DNA of 64,000 nucleotides from Macrobrachium rosenbergii (GCF_040412425.1 NC_089743.1:88936971-89000970), one strand, 5' to 3'; positions 23,527 through 36,574 are shown, counted from the stretch's first letter. Program-made: numbers and translations. Notes: generated from the letters alone by a model not told the origin.

Positions 23527-25070
23527 AGAGCCCTATGTAAAACTTCGCCCATAGTCCGTCAGCAGCATTACATCCAAAATTGCTTATGCCGTGTCATTTA
23601 CTTTAATCTTATCAACACTCTCGCACTTGCTCAACCAAAGTTATTTCTCTCTCTCTCTTTCTCCATTTACCCGAACACTTTTTCGTGCAACCATTCCGCA
23701 AACCTGTTCTGCCTACGTGACGAACCACGCTTTAACTCATGCTAAGTTCTAAATTACACCTTTATATTGAAACGTTTCGCCTTTTCAGCATAAATAACAA
23801 ATTATGTAAACAATAATTCAACACAATAAAGTCTACCAATTTCAGCTTTCATCTGAATTTAAGAACAACATTGCATTTTCATACGGAAGACGGATTCAAC
23901 AAAATCTTCAAACACTGAATTTTGCATTTCTGCCAACTATTCCGCTATTCACTGAATCCTAATGTCTTCGTATCTATTACATGCATTGCTTGATGCATCC
24001 AGTCCTCCATTTACCAATGCTTTTACTCAACCACTGCCATTTTTTATATAAAATATTCTCTATTTTACCCGTGAAAGAAATCTTGCTCACATTTTCTTGA
24101 ATTTTTTATCTTTCACTAGCCTTTACACCTATCAAACTTGTGCTACTTTATTGCATTCACAGCCTTTTTTTTTCTTGTCCTATATACTTCCAATTGTATT
24201 TCTCCTTTCCTATTTCATAAAATTCATAAATAGCCGCTCTATAACTTAGTATACCATTCCCTGAGAGCTGGTTCTACTCTAAATTAACGATTCTTTCAAG
24301 CCCACTTTCTCACACAAACTTCTAAACGTTCATACATCATCCATCAGCACTGAAAGTTACAATAATTCAATCATAAGACTGTTTGGATCAGGGAGCCTTT
24401 GTCACATACACACAGACTGAAATTTCTCAGACAACTGTTTCACAACCAATACCAGTTCCATAAACCATCATCATTACTTAAACCCATGTGCACTCAAAAT
24501 CAAAAGACTAGGATCTTTTTCTTTATATTTTTAGACAGCAAGGAGTAACAAATTCTATGTCCAGTCCACCTGTAAATCAAGAAGCAGCGTAAACAGTGTT
24601 GTCTAATATCCTTCACCCTACTTGAGCAGTGAAATCATTGCAGTGAGAGTGAACGTGGGTACACAGGATAATATCCCGTTGCTTGTTTCCTCAGAGAAAA
24701 ACTACCCATAAACAAGCACAATATTTGGCTTAGAAAGAAATAAAAAAGGACCAGAACAAAGAAGCAACTGCAATAGAGAGAAAATTATGACCTAGAAATA
24801 ACAATACAAGCGTTACCTACAGAAAAATATGCCTTGGTCTCTTATGGGTTTTAAACACTGAGGTTGCAAAAATGACTGCAATTTATTCATATGAGATACG
24901 CGACGCGTGATGCATTACATAACGTCAATGAATATATGAATACGTTATTTTAGTTTGCAATTACACAGCGCTTTATTTCTAAATTTAACACAAGAACATA
25001 AATCATGAAATCAATATTATTATTATTATCATAAATCATGAAATCAATATTGTTATTATTATTGTTGTTG
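23527..25070. other. No feature recognised
   Basis: About 1.5 kb of AT-rich DNA with no tandem repeat, terminal repeat or convincing frame. Confidence 0.5.
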
Positions 25071-25076
25071 TTCTAA

Positions 25077-25232
25077 AGGGTCCACAACAATATAACTGTT
25101 TAAGGGTCGTGTAAAATTTATAAAAGCTTTCGAACCCTTCTCTGGGTTCATCTTCAGTTGAACCCAGAGTAGGGTTCGAAAGCTTTGATAAATTTTACAT
25201 GAGCCTTTAACAATTATGTTATTGTAGACCCT
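25077..25232. repeat. Inverted repeat of a Penelope-like terminal region
   Basis: The arms 25077-25150 and 25159-25232 are near-perfect inverse copies around the centre TCTTCAGT. They contain GGGTTCGAAAGCTTT, and on the minus strand CTGAAGATGAACCCAGAG, a phrase I associate with Penelope-like element terminal repeats. It lies immediately upstream of the RT relic. Confidence 0.7.
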
Positions 25233-25279
25233 CTAAGACATTTATGAACTCTCGTGACAGAGAGATTTTCTCCCAATTA

Positions 25280-27350
25280 TTATTATTATATTGACATACT
25301 GTGCCAGTCTTCTGGATAAAAGTAGGCGAGACTAATCAGGTCATTAACCTTTCATCTTCCCGAATTAATAGCACTCATTTAGAAGTACTAAATTTAGGTT
25401 TGAATTTTAATTTAGGTCCTGAAAAAGATTTTCTTATTAAAAGCCCAGCCTCTAACAATAATTTTAAATATCATAACCCACAAGAAAAATCTTCATATTT
25501 TGATAGGGTCGATTCTTGCCTCTGAATTGAGTAAAAACAATTTTGGTATTCCTTTGAGAGACAAGAAAGCTTGATCTCAAAATAATGAAAACAGATAGGG
25601 GCTCCATTGTTGTCATGGATAAAATTTGGTTATAATATTGAAGCATTAAGATTACTAAATGACAGTAATGCTTATAAGGTTGAATAAAGTGCCTTCTATC
25701 AATGAAGTACAAAATTCTATCAACAAAAAAAGAGATATTGCAGCTAGAATTTCAAATGATGAGTTACGAAAGTCATACCCAAGAAGATCTAAGGCAAAAA
25801 CACCTAACCTTCCTTACTTCTACAGGATCCCTGAAGAACATAAAACTGGCTGTCCTTTACGACCAATTGCAGCTACGTGCTGTGCCCCACAATCCATGTT
25901 GGTTGAATCAAGGTCCCTAGACCTTGGGCTCAGTGGTTTGCCAAGCAACTTGTACCTTTGGTAGGCACGATATCCTCTGTACATATCAGACACAGGGATG
26001 ATTTCACTCAGAGATTAAGGGCGTTTGATGGCTTTTCTGGGAAAATGTATAGTCTGGATGTCACTTCTTTATTTACTAATGTCCCTACTGGTTATGTGAT
26101 TGAAAAATTACGTGATAAGTTTGATAATGACCAAAGTTTATGCCTACTCCCCCACTGAATTATTTCTAGACCTCAGTAAAATTTAAGTAGAGTCCAGTGT
26201 TTTCATTTTCAATGGTGATGCATAAGAACAAAGATCTGGAGTAGCAATGGACCACCCCCTCTCACCTGTTTTGGCTAATATCTGCATGGAATTCGTGGAG
26301 GAGACTATTCTGAGTTCCTGTCCGTCTCGTTTTAAAACAGTACTTTGGGTCTGCTAAGTGGACGATATTGTCATTCTTTTCAGACATGAATGCATTCAGT
26401 GAACTAGTGGAATTTGTTAACTGTCAGATGCAATAAATCAAGTTCACACATGAAGAGGAATCAGAGCACAAATTACCTTTTATGGACGTCCTAGTGTTTC
26501 ACAATCCAAAACAAAGTTTGAATTCTCGGTTTACAGAGAATTATATTTTCATTTTTATTCCTATCATAGCATTCAGATAAAGGAAAAATATCATTGTTAA
26601 CAAGGCTCTTAGGCCTCTTAAAGTTTGTGACCCACAGTATTTAGATGATTAAATTTCCCATATCCGAAATGCTTTTAGTAAGTTCAGTTACCCTTCCCAT
26701 TTTATTGAAGCTGCTTTGTCTAAAGCTAAAAAAAAACGTTTTACAACCCTTCTTCACAAACGTACATTGATCACAGCAAGTGATAAATAACGCTTCCATA
26801 TCATGAGAAGTTAAAATCAACAGTTCAGTTAATCGAGAGCATGCGTAATGTTAAAGTAGCCTTCACATATAAAAATTCAATCAAATAAAAGTTCACTAAG
26901 AATAATGGCCGCAGAACTGGAAGTGATAGTACCAGCAAGAGAGATATGGGTATATTCTATACAATGCCAATGCAAGCTCTGTAATTTATTTTGAGGAGAC
27001 AGGTGCAGGGAAGGACATAGGATTACAAGAACATAAATAAGCGGTTAGGGACTTCGCTCACAGCAGCGCTATTCCTAAACATTGTTGGGCGAATAATCAC
27101 GCCATGGATTGGATGGGAGCTAAAACTATAGCAGGCCACAGAGGAGTAGTGGAGGGGGCTTTGAGAAATATTTGCGACACAACAGATAGCAGTCAAGCCT
27201 TTAACGCAGGAGGACAGACATTCCATGAATTTAAATGTAAAGCAGTTTCTCGAGGCCCCTGATACTGTCTCCCTCATCTCTCCCAGCACAGTAGAAACAA
27301 CAGGAGACGCCGATGCTGAAAGTCGTCCACTACCAACGAATCGCCTAATC
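25280..27350 (+). pseudogene. Penelope-like retroelement, RT plus GIY-YIG endonuclease, decayed
   Basis: In order, across several frames: an N-terminal segment with VINLSSSRINSTHLEVLNLG (25334 on); the segment LPYFYRIPEEHKTGCPLRPI (about 25811-25870), which sits where the PKIHK-x-x-x-x-LRPI motif is usual; RT motif A as MYSLDVTSLFTNVPTGY (26047 on, Asp at 26059); motif B as GVAMDHPLSPVLANICMEF, with Asp-His replacing Gly-Ser; motif C as VDDIVILF (26358 on) after an in-frame stop; and LPFMDVLV. At 26945-27130 a GIY-YIG-like tail reads FEETGAGKDIGLQEHK and later NNHAMDW. Known members use RT with a GIY-YIG nuclease for target-primed insertion. At least four stops or frameshifts make this copy dead. 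Confidence 0.8.
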
Positions 27351-27533
27351 ACTAGTAACGAACACCGTTACGTACGATCGAGAGATAGCCGTTAAGATCG
27401 CGACGTCTGGCTCACAGATACGGGGAAACAGCTATTACATAACCGCCATTTCTTGATTGTTCGATGGTTTCCCGGACTGTTACAAAAAATTCGTCAATTG
27501 TCTTGTTAAGAAATACATGAATTTTTATTCAGT

Positions 27534-27665
27534 TGGCTGAAGAGGACCGTTGTTGCAAACGGTTGAAAGCTCCCATTTTCAACCATTTTTGTATTTTGAA
27601 AAATACAGTCGCTCACATTATTGTGGCTTTTTACTTATTATTTCCGGTCACAGTATAGTGATGCA
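27534..27665 (+). repeat. 3' terminal repeat-like segment of the Penelope-like element
   Basis: Contains GGCTGAAGAGGACCGTTGTTG and AAACGGTTGAAAG, another CTGAAGA-x-x phrase typical of these terminal repeats. It differs from the copy at 25077, so it may come from a second family member. Confidence 0.4.
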
Positions 27666-27671
27666 CCGTAG

Positions 27672-27860
<189 letters not shown>

Positions 27861-28411
27861 TAAACAGTTTAACAGGAATACTGAGTCACATCCGTTGACA
27901 CTACTCTGCTTGCCTTAGAGGATTTGTTCTTATATGAGGTAAAGATTGGAGCAAGTCAAAGGAGTTCGACAGCTAGGTGGGAAGAGACCAAACAGGAACG
28001 AATAAAAGGTGACCGCAAAAAAAAAAACTTCCATACCGTCTACAGTCCGCCACGCAAAAGCACACTGCAAACGGCGACCCTCCCCTGTGCACGAGGTCAT
28101 CTGATAATAACAGGTAAACAATAAGAAGATACAGCAACGTTTCCACCAACCTGCGAATGATGTCTAATTCTCGATGAAACACTTTTCATATTTAATTCCG
28201 GTGCGCGCCAATTGGAAATTCGGCGAAACGGAACTGCAAGCGATGTTTCATTATAACAAATCAAGAATAGAGACGTACGGAAAACCGCAATCATTTTTCA
28301 CCCGGTCCTGCATCAGATGGGAACCCTAGTTTATATGCGATCCAATGAAAAGGTTAATATAGCAGCCGAGAAAAATCTGAATTTTTGGTAGATTACTACC
28401 GTTTAATTGGA

Positions 28412-28412
<1 letters not shown>

Positions 28413-28482
<70 letters not shown>
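28413..28482. repeat. (CT)n microsatellite
   Basis: About 35 uninterrupted CT dinucleotides. Confidence 0.98.
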
Positions 28483-28485
<3 letters not shown>

Positions 28486-29935
28486 AGTGTGCATAGTGCA
28501 AAATCATGGCCAAAGGATATACGGTCCCGTATCCTTTGGAAAATGAAAATTATACTTTCATCTTCTCCAGAACGAGAAATTAAATAGTGTAAACAAAGGT
28601 TACAAAATATTGTCAACGGACTCAATTTGACATCAAATAATCATGGCCATCCCTGATGCTGGCAAATAGCAACACGGACGCTTGATTAAATGAAAAAATT
28701 AAACTTGGCAGAACCAAGTTATATAATACCATTAACGTATGCATACGTACTTGCATACAGTTATGTACATGAATATGCCCATATACGTATCATGTTTATA
28801 CTACCCAAAATTTGAAAGCACCCAAACATCCACATGAGAATATGCAAGGAAAAGAGAAAAAAGGCAAAATCCTTAACAGAACAGAAATCAAACAAAATCA
28901 TAATAAAAAATGGAAGAATGGGTTAAAAAAATTACATATGAAGGCAGATCTGGTTTATCTAATCAACATAAAAAGCAAAAAAAAAAAAAGTATTGAGCAT
29001 ATATTTTACAAACTCCGTGAATTTTACTTGATCGTGTATTGTAAAAACAATTATTTCATAACTTCTCTATATCCTCATATAGTATCACTGGGTAAGCTCC
29101 AACCAAACGCCTTGAAATCCAAAATTTCTCCATTCCGAGTGAAATTCAACTCTACACTCTTTACCTGACCGAGTTCAGTTCTAATCCACTGCACTGTCAA
29201 GCAGCATAAGCGTTTATTCAAGTTTATAAAAACATAAATCTTCAAAATTCGGACACAATTATCCCAGCCGAAATTAATCGATCCTCAAGATGGCAACAAA
29301 AAGGTAAATCTTTTTTTATTTTTTATGTTGAAATATGTAAGATCTGGATATTTTTCTTGAATGTGATCAGTAGAATCTGCGTATTACAGTCTACAAGTCA
29401 AAAACGATCACCAATCTCTGAGATCCTGTTAAGTAAGAATTTCTCTGAAACCCACTACCAAACGACTGAACCCTTAGTGGGCTGATTCTATTAAAGACTC
29501 AACCTTTAATATCTCATCATTCGGAAACAAATGAAAAACACAGTGTGCAAGTTCCTCGCAAATAAACAAGAAACTGATTCTCAACTTTTTTTTTCACTTC
29601 TAATTCTTGAATACTATTCCACTCAATTTCATCTAAAGGATCTTCTAACCGCAATCTTTTTGCCTATATTCTTCCCTATATACGACTCTTTGTAACAAAA
29701 TCATAACTTATTTTCTAAGCAAGTCCATCTCATAATCATTTAGTATTATGTCACATGCATGCTAGGCTCAAAATATAATTACAATCCCAAAATACTTCTC
29801 CTCATGCGAAACGGATAATATTGCTGTTTAAAATACTGATTTACTAACGAACCTTCTTCCAAAATAACTATAAACTCGATCACCTTACAAATCATCCAAA
29901 ATTGCTGAGTATCACTGATATGTGATATAACACTA
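28483..29935. other. No feature recognised
   Basis: AT-rich DNA. A 118-codon Lys/Asn/Ile-rich frame at 28812-29168 mirrors base composition and shows no domain. Confidence 0.5.
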
Positions 29936-29939
29936 GACA

Positions 29940-30090
29940 TTTACAAAGATCGATTAATTTCACAAATATATATCTGACACCAACGACCATCCTTGGGGTA
30001 ATATTTCAAGATCGTGTTACGTGCTAATTACTATAAAAAAATTACTTAAATCAATTAACTGTTTACACGACAGATTTTCCCAAAAAGTCT
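29940..30090 (-). repeat. Dispersed repeat family Z, copy 1
   Basis: On the minus strand it shares CGTGTAAAC, then AGCAC-x-TAACACGATCTTG and TTACCCCAAGGATGG, with 32990-33130. The homology covers about 120 bp and is diverged. Confidence 0.65.
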
Positions 30091-30606
30091 AAAACCTGGA
30101 CCATATTATTACGCACCCAAAATCACATTCAGTGAAAACTGTGAGCTGAATATCACTGATAGCTAACCATTATCACACAAGTTACTGGCTAGACCAAAGA
30201 GCTACAACCGGACTCACAGAATGCACAGAGCGGCAGAGAAACGAAGACTCGGCTCCATCACCCCGACCGCCTTACGGGGAAGAAAAAAAAACGAATGAGA
30301 GAGGGAGAGGCAGATAACAGTAAAAGCGTGAGGTCTGGCCCAGGAGACAACAGTGAATCCTTTTGGAAGCTAAAAGGTTAAGGGGACCGGGGAAAGCAAA
30401 TCCAGTTATAAAATGCAAAAGCTGGGTGAAAGAAGGAAGGAAGTGACAGTGCACAGACCAAGGTCTACAGACCTTGGCGCAGACAGCCCAGACTGGGGTC
30501 TCCTTTCCTACACTTGGTGCACGCGAAGAAGAGAGTGTCTCTTAAATTAAGACACGTTTCAAAACGGCACCTGTACAAAACGCTCACCAAAAGAGATGCG
30601 GAATGG
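30091..30606. other. No feature recognised
   Basis: Contains a short dyad GACCAAGGTCTACAGACCTTGG near 30456-30477. Nothing else was seen. Confidence 0.5.
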
Positions 30607-30895
30607 AATGGAATTTGAATATAGGATTTAGGCCAAAGGCCAAGAAACAGACTCATGGCATCACTGTTACCCAAAGGGAAATTTGGAGAGTAGGTAGGTT
30701 TGAAAGGTGTAACAGGAGTGTAAACTCAAAAGTTGCAATACAAACAAATTGTTAGGAGAGGGTGGAAAGGAAGATAAAAGAAAGATATTATGAATGGTGG
30801 CACAGTAAAAGGAAATGAAAGGGGTTACAGTTAAGGGCCGAAGGACGCGTAAAAGAACCCACGTTTGCAGAAAACTGCATGAGGTGCACTGATAC
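30607..30895 (+). repeat. Dispersed repeat family X, copy
   Basis: Shares with 42650-42960 the ordered blocks AGGCCAA, GAAAGGTGTAACAGGAG, AATTGTTAGGAGAGGGTGGA, ACAGTAAAAGGAA, GGGGTTRCAG and TGAGGTGCACTGA. No coding content or RNA polymerase III boxes were seen, so the family is unclassified. Confidence 0.75.
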
Positions 30896-31207
30896 TGTTT
30901 CTACGCTGGTAAGATGTTGATTTATAATGATGACGACAAAAATATTGTTGAACAGAAGAATTACTGTTTCAGCTTTAGAAAAACAGAAGCTAATATATAA
31001 CCAATTTTAACAGCAAAGCTCAGAGAATGTTCAGGAGAGTATCTGTTGCAATACAACAAAAACATCTAAATGTCAAGAAGTAAATCTGACAAACTTAAAT
31101 TGCAGATAGATATGAAATGAGAGAATAACATTATATTATCATCTGAAAACATATAAAGCAATTTTTGGAGGAAATGTTCCACATTTCCAAAATTAAACCC
31201 TATTGAG
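30896..31207. other. No feature recognised
   Basis: AT-rich DNA without repeats or coding signal. Confidence 0.5.
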
Positions 31208-31212
31208 ACAAC

Positions 31213-31285
<73 letters not shown>
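31208..31285. repeat. (AAT)n microsatellite
   Basis: About 25 uninterrupted AAT units. Confidence 0.98.
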
Positions 31286-32220
31286 TCTGAATGGCTAGGA
31301 GGCTAAGTAGGAAATATGGAGTGTCAATTCCCGTGACAAGCGGAATGAATGGATAGATTTAAGCATAACTGACGTACGCTATACAGGACAAATACAAACA
31401 AATTTGAAAATGAAAGTGTGTGTGTTTTTCATATATATTAAGCGATCATTTATATGCTTAACAACTTTGTAAAAAAAAAACATCGTTGATAACCATCACC
31501 TCCAAAATTTGAGCAAGTATTTCAAAATGGTCTTTTCGAGCTCCAAGACAGTGCTGGTATAAATCAAATTTTTGTAATGAATCCACGCCTCAGAAAAATA
31601 TAACATAATGAATTAGTTCATCAGTAACTTTTAGAAGTCACCCCTAAAACCAAAAAGAAACACAATATATTTTTTTTAAAAAGAGATTTACAATTTATGA
31701 GAAGATGGTAGAGCACTTATACTCGACCTATCTCACGACTACCAGCCAGATCACTTCCCTAATCAGTATACGCTATATTTTCCAGCATACTGATAACGAA
31801 AATATACCTATGGACATGCTTGACATGTATACTTACGGGGAACGCAATCAACAAAAGATATCTGAGCAAGCAAAAGCTGTAATAATGTTTGAAACGTCTG
31901 GATATAACTACATAACACTTCAAACCCAGAGCTCTTCTTCTCTCTCTCTCTCTCTATCTCTCTTTCTTTTTTCCTCCCCTTTGGCATTCATTTTCTCATC
32001 CCTTTATCCTTCGTTCGCGTTATTTCTCAATCTTTGAAACCCCTTTGCATACCCTAGTTGATAAAATCCAATATAATCTCTTGTATAAATTTAATCAAGC
32101 CGTAGCGTATAAAACTGATGCAATAAATGTGTTACCCATATACAATAAATGGTCGAGGATCATTTCGTGAAATTTCATTTTGGACTGGTGCTTTCTTTTT
32201 TCACCTGCGCGACATACGCC
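31286..32220. other. No feature recognised
   Basis: AT-rich DNA with a short CT run near 31937-31964. A 110-codon frame through it becomes Ser-Leu repeats and is not credible. Confidence 0.5.
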
Positions 32221-32222
32221 AC

Positions 32223-32224
<2 letters not shown>

Positions 32225-32287
<63 letters not shown>
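32225..32287. repeat. (GA)n microsatellite
   Basis: 31 uninterrupted GA dinucleotides. Confidence 0.98.
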
Positions 32288-32289
<2 letters not shown>

Positions 32290-32379
32290 CATCTACAGGT
32301 TCTCCGCTGAATATCTCTCAGCAACTACGACGAATTGAAACAAAGAACCATACTTTACATAAAATTTATACAAACATCA

Positions 32380-32438
32380 TATATATAAATATAAATATAA
32401 ATATAAATATAAATATAAATATAATATAACATAATATA

Positions 32439-32500
<62 letters not shown>
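32380..32500. repeat. (AAATAT)n then (TA)n microsatellite
   Basis: About seven hexamers grade into a TA tract of about 30 dinucleotides. Confidence 0.95.
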
Positions 32501-32584
32501 CAAAGAAATTCATAATCATGAAATTATAATCAAACAAAGTCCACTAATTATTATTTGGAATATTGATGAATGAAGGGAATTTAT

Positions 32585-32700
32585 ATGTGACAAAAAGGAT
32601 TTTGGTGGACGCTGTCTCGATCCCCGACACAGTTTCCTCTCCAACGACTCCAGTCGACGGTCTACCAATTGAGCCATCAAGAGAGGTACTGATCCATTTA
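32585..32700 (-). mobile_element. tRNA-derived SINE or tRNA pseudogene, head type C
   Basis: On the minus strand an A box TGGCTCAATTGGTAGACCG is followed by CTGGAGT and a B-box-like GGGGATCGAGAC. The spacing fits a tRNA with a longer variable region. The acceptor stem does not close and there is extra sequence either side, so a working tRNA gene is unlikely. Confidence 0.55.
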
Positions 32701-32989
32701 TCACTAATAAATTCTTCAATGATAATTTCATCGGGGATATTCCTGAAGTAGCGTGAATTGGATATTAAAAACGACATTTGTAGCTTCATGACAAATATAA
32801 ATCACAGATAAAACTTTCAAATATATATAAGCAAATATCACCGAGCCATAGGGTAGAAAGTTCAGTGCCTACTATTCCACGTTTACTCAAACGTAATTTC
32901 CACTTACTATGATCTTGGATGATTTACAAGAAGGTTCAAGTTTTAAACTTTTGTATTTTTTAAATCTCTGATTTTTTAATCTTACGGTT

Positions 32990-33130
32990 CTGTCACAAAG
33001 TTTGGATTACTAGAATTCTAACGTGTAAACAACTAATTAATTCCCGTGTTAATTCTAAAGTAACCAGCACATAACACGATCTTGACATGTTACCCCAAGG
33101 ATGGGTCGTGATTTCAAATAAACATTTTTG
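32990..33130 (+). repeat. Dispersed repeat family Z, copy 2
   Basis: Inverse-oriented relative of 29940-30090, with ACACGATCTTGACATGTTAC and CCCAAGGATGG. Confidence 0.65.
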
Positions 33131-33297
33131 TGAAAATAACAGATTCTTGCAAACTTCAGATTTCTGCTTCAAAACTAGGACCTAGAATTGTCTCGCGTAC
33201 AAAGTTATTACATGATCGCAATGCGTGAATGAACGTGAACGAACCTGGTACTGAACTTCCACCGTTAGTTTCTGATGCCATGTTTCAGATATTTATG

Positions 33298-33372
33298 TAT
33301 ACTGTATACATATATAATACATACATACATATACATATATATATATATACATGTACATACATTAGAGTAGAG

Positions 33373-33441
<69 letters not shown>
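33298..33441. repeat. Compound TACA/TA microsatellite
   Basis: TATACATA-type units followed by about 32 TA dinucleotides (33379-33441). Confidence 0.96.
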
Positions 33442-33448
<7 letters not shown>

Positions 33449-34566
33449 CAGACAGAGCAAAATGTCCCACTAACCCTTTCACGACAACTATGGGCAAGTA
33501 TTAACTGTGCTTTTCTACCAAATAAAAGGAGAATATGAATCCGGTGTGTTACTGTAATTTTCGCTCCTCTCTCCCTGCAATCTTATCAGCTATATTTGTC
33601 TTACGGTAATTTTGCCTTATGGTTAATATACTTGTTTCGAGGTCCAACCTGTCTTGCTTACGCCATACACACAAAAACCATTTATGAAGCGGTCGCATAA
33701 TTACCAGGCATGAAGCGGCTTCCTGTGACAGCAATGCATCACACAACGTTCAATTTCTGCAAAAGCTTTTCAGCTCAACAGTAAAAATTTTTGAGAATGA
33801 AAAGAATTTAATTTTTATTATGGGAAAACATCACAAAACATCTACTGGAATTACCTCTACCTATCTGTCCATCTTGACTAACCGAATGTGGTTCTACGGA
33901 CGAACGGTTTGTGCACCACTGAGTTGACTGGTGATAGCAAGACGCTGGAAAAACTAATGTGATGATAAGGAATCTGAGAGTTTGTGTGACAAGCCAGAGT
34001 TTATGCTTCTAACAAGGTTTTGAGAATAAGTACAAGAAAGACTGATACTTAACAATATCCACGTGAAAGGGGAGGGGGTTCTAAAAATGGCTGACGCACA
34101 GAGCATCTATAAGTGTACGTTACAGACGACACTGAATGGCAGGTCAGTCAAAATTTGAATTTTTCTGATCTCTCTGCCTTCCTCATTCCCACGCAAAGCA
34201 CGCAGGCACTTCACATCCTGTTTGCGCAACGTGTGGACACATTCTATACGTGTACGTGTTATTATTTTTATTAATACATCATTGTTAGTTACCATGAACA
34301 TTCATTCATGTGGAGCAAAGAAAAAATGTCCTCCTGTTGAGCAAGCTTGCGGAGAACAAGAATTCCTTAGGAAAATAGATAAACCTCGGCATAGATAAGT
34401 TGTCTAGCATATACAGTTTTTATAAAGATGAAGATTCAGACGAAAAAACTAAAATATAAATGTACGAACATAAATACAGAAATAAAATTACTGACATACA
34501 GTAAATGTGAATTAATGAAACGTGTACCTATTCAAAAAAGGCCGCCTTTATGCGTAAATGTGTATG

Positions 34567-34570
<4 letters not shown>
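33442..34570. other. No feature recognised
   Basis: Mixed DNA without repeat or domain signal. Frames of 60-65 codons are random in appearance. Confidence 0.5.

Positions 34571-34611
<41 letters not shown>
34571..34611. repeat. (TA)n microsatellite
   Basis: About 19 TA dinucleotides next to a hairpin-forming inverted repeat. Confidence 0.95.
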
Positions 34612-34614
<3 letters not shown>

Positions 34615-34641
34615 CTCTATCACTTACACAATTGTTCAGTG

Positions 34642-34795
34642 TATTAATACAATTAATATAAGAATCTCGTTTAAACTGGATGGTATCTAGCCGAGATAGT
34701 TATTCAGGAAAAGTCAGCTTCTAGACCAATAAGTCCTATCAGTCTCCTCTAGACCCCATCCAGTTTAAACAGGTCCTGTTATTAATATTAATATA
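34642..34795. repeat. Short inverted repeat (hairpin)
   Basis: GTTTAAACTGGATGG at 34669-34683 has its perfect inverse at 34756-34770. Weaker pairing extends each arm to about 45 bp, outward to AT-rich flanks. The loop is about 60 bp. It may be a small foldback element. Confidence 0.75.
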
Positions 34796-35642
34796 TATAT
34801 AGATATATATATACATATATGTATATATATATATATTTATATACGTGCTTGCCTAACGTGCGTATTCCTCTTTAAGGTGAGAAAACGGAATGACAACCAT
34901 ATTGACCAACCAGCGCCCACAAATGCATGACCGCCAGGCATTCAAACTGTCACTTTCCTCAACTCTCATGTCTTCTTGGGTTATTAGTAGCGAGTTGGAA
35001 TGTTCCCAAAAACATCGAGACGGCACATGTGTGTATATGCATATATATACATATACGAGTGTTTGCGCATATCTATTTATAAAAACATATGAACCTTTTC
35101 ATCCCTTTCAAAAAGGGGTGGTTTCAGAAGGTATTTTCCCTCTGACTACGTTTCCATTTTGGTAAGAACATGCTAAACCCATACCTTTCTACATCACATG
35201 ATGTGACTAGCTACGGTGGACTCAAGACCAGATACAGAGTGCTTAGTCTACTAAATACACTGAGCTCTTAACAGAATGTGGCCAATTTGCTCTGTCCTTG
35301 GCCTCGGTTCAAACCCATTTTCTGTTAGATGAGTAAGTTGTCGATAACACCAAGAAGCCCACACAAAAAACGACATACACGTGTAAAAGGGGGCAAGATC
35401 CGCGTTTCTCCCTATGGATTTAATTAAGGAAGAGCAGTGCAAGGGGAGGTACGATAATTTTGAACACAGCAATACAAGGCGAGCAGAGATAATCTTTAAA
35501 CCAGTAGTCTTGATAGCTAAATATTTAAGTCATAATACGGTACTGAATTTATTGGCTAGGTTAAGTCCCAATTTAGGAAATCTCATCAAAATTATTCTTG
35601 TACTAATCATCGGGATGACATCAGTTTGGTTTCGTCATTTGT

Positions 35643-35935
35643 TTTATAGTGACATAGCATTCAAATCAGATCACGGCTTGGTGGTGGCCTATCGTAGATC
35701 GTTGCCAGAAGCACGATTATGGCTAACTTTAACCTTAATATCAAAACTGTTGAGGCTAGAGGGCTGTAATTTGGTATGTTTGATGAGGGTGAGTGATCAA
35801 CATACAAATTTGCAGGCCTCTAGCCTCAGTAGTTTTTAAGATCTGAGGGCGGAGAGAAAAAGTGCAGACAGAATAAAGTGTGGACGGACAGACAAAGCCG
35901 GCACAATAGTTTTCTTTTAGAGGTTATCAAAATTT
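35643..35935 (+). repeat. Dispersed repeat family Y with internal hairpin
   Basis: Contains a strong inverted repeat: GAGGCTAGAGGGCTGTAATT (from 35751) pairs with its inverse ending at about 35826, around GATGAGGGTGAGTGATC. The tail reads AGTTTTTAAGATCTGAGGGC and GACGGACAGACAAAGCCGGC. I recall this sequence type as common in decapod genomes but cannot name it. Confidence 0.6.
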
Positions 35936-36514
35936 CATAACAAGGGCCCACATCTTAGTATCAGACTACACGCTGTCGTGTACACACCGACCTAAACCAC
36001 TACAGCTGACTACAAAATATAACACCGCCTCCTCAGTGTGCTATCAAATAATAAAAGGAAAACGATGGACAATGAAGATAATTCATGCCTACAAGACACA
36101 TCTTGATACTGTATACGAAAACAACTTGGCAATGTCTGGACAACAACAGCGTTAAAGACAATACTACTAAAAGACGGTACTACTACAGAAGTACCCTCTG
36201 TGCAACTCTCTCTCATCTTCCATACTGGTATCATTCCTTCCTGAACTGTGGATAAATTATCCGTAAGAGTTGTCTTTCAGCAGGAGACGTTCAAAAGACT
36301 GCCAAAGTTCCAGGGCTGATTCGTGGGGTATATCAGAAAAGCATAGTAAGCTAAAACGAGGTAAAAAAAAAACGCAAAAGATTTAGAAAATGTTCAGAAA
36401 ATACTATTTTTCCTACTTAACATTTACTGTGGGGAATGACTAGGGATGAGATTGAGCAATCAATCATTCCTCTTCCTTCTATGCACTAAGGTTATTTCCA
36501 GTTGCAACCAACAT

Positions 36515-36520
<6 letters not shown>
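35936..36520. other. No feature recognised
   Basis: No repeats, domains or RNA-gene signal seen. Confidence 0.5.

Positions 36521-36571
<51 letters not shown>
36521..36571. repeat. (GA)n microsatellite
   Basis: About 25 GA dinucleotides. Confidence 0.98.

Positions 36572-36574
<3 letters not shown>

Noticed and set aside
28812..29168. 118-codon Lys/Asn-rich frame
   Set aside because: AT-rich compositional frame without domain, splice context or conservation signal.
35260..35370. Additional tRNA-like SINE on the minus strand
   Set aside because: A GGGTTTGAACC phrase resembles a B box, but no convincing A box lies at the right distance.
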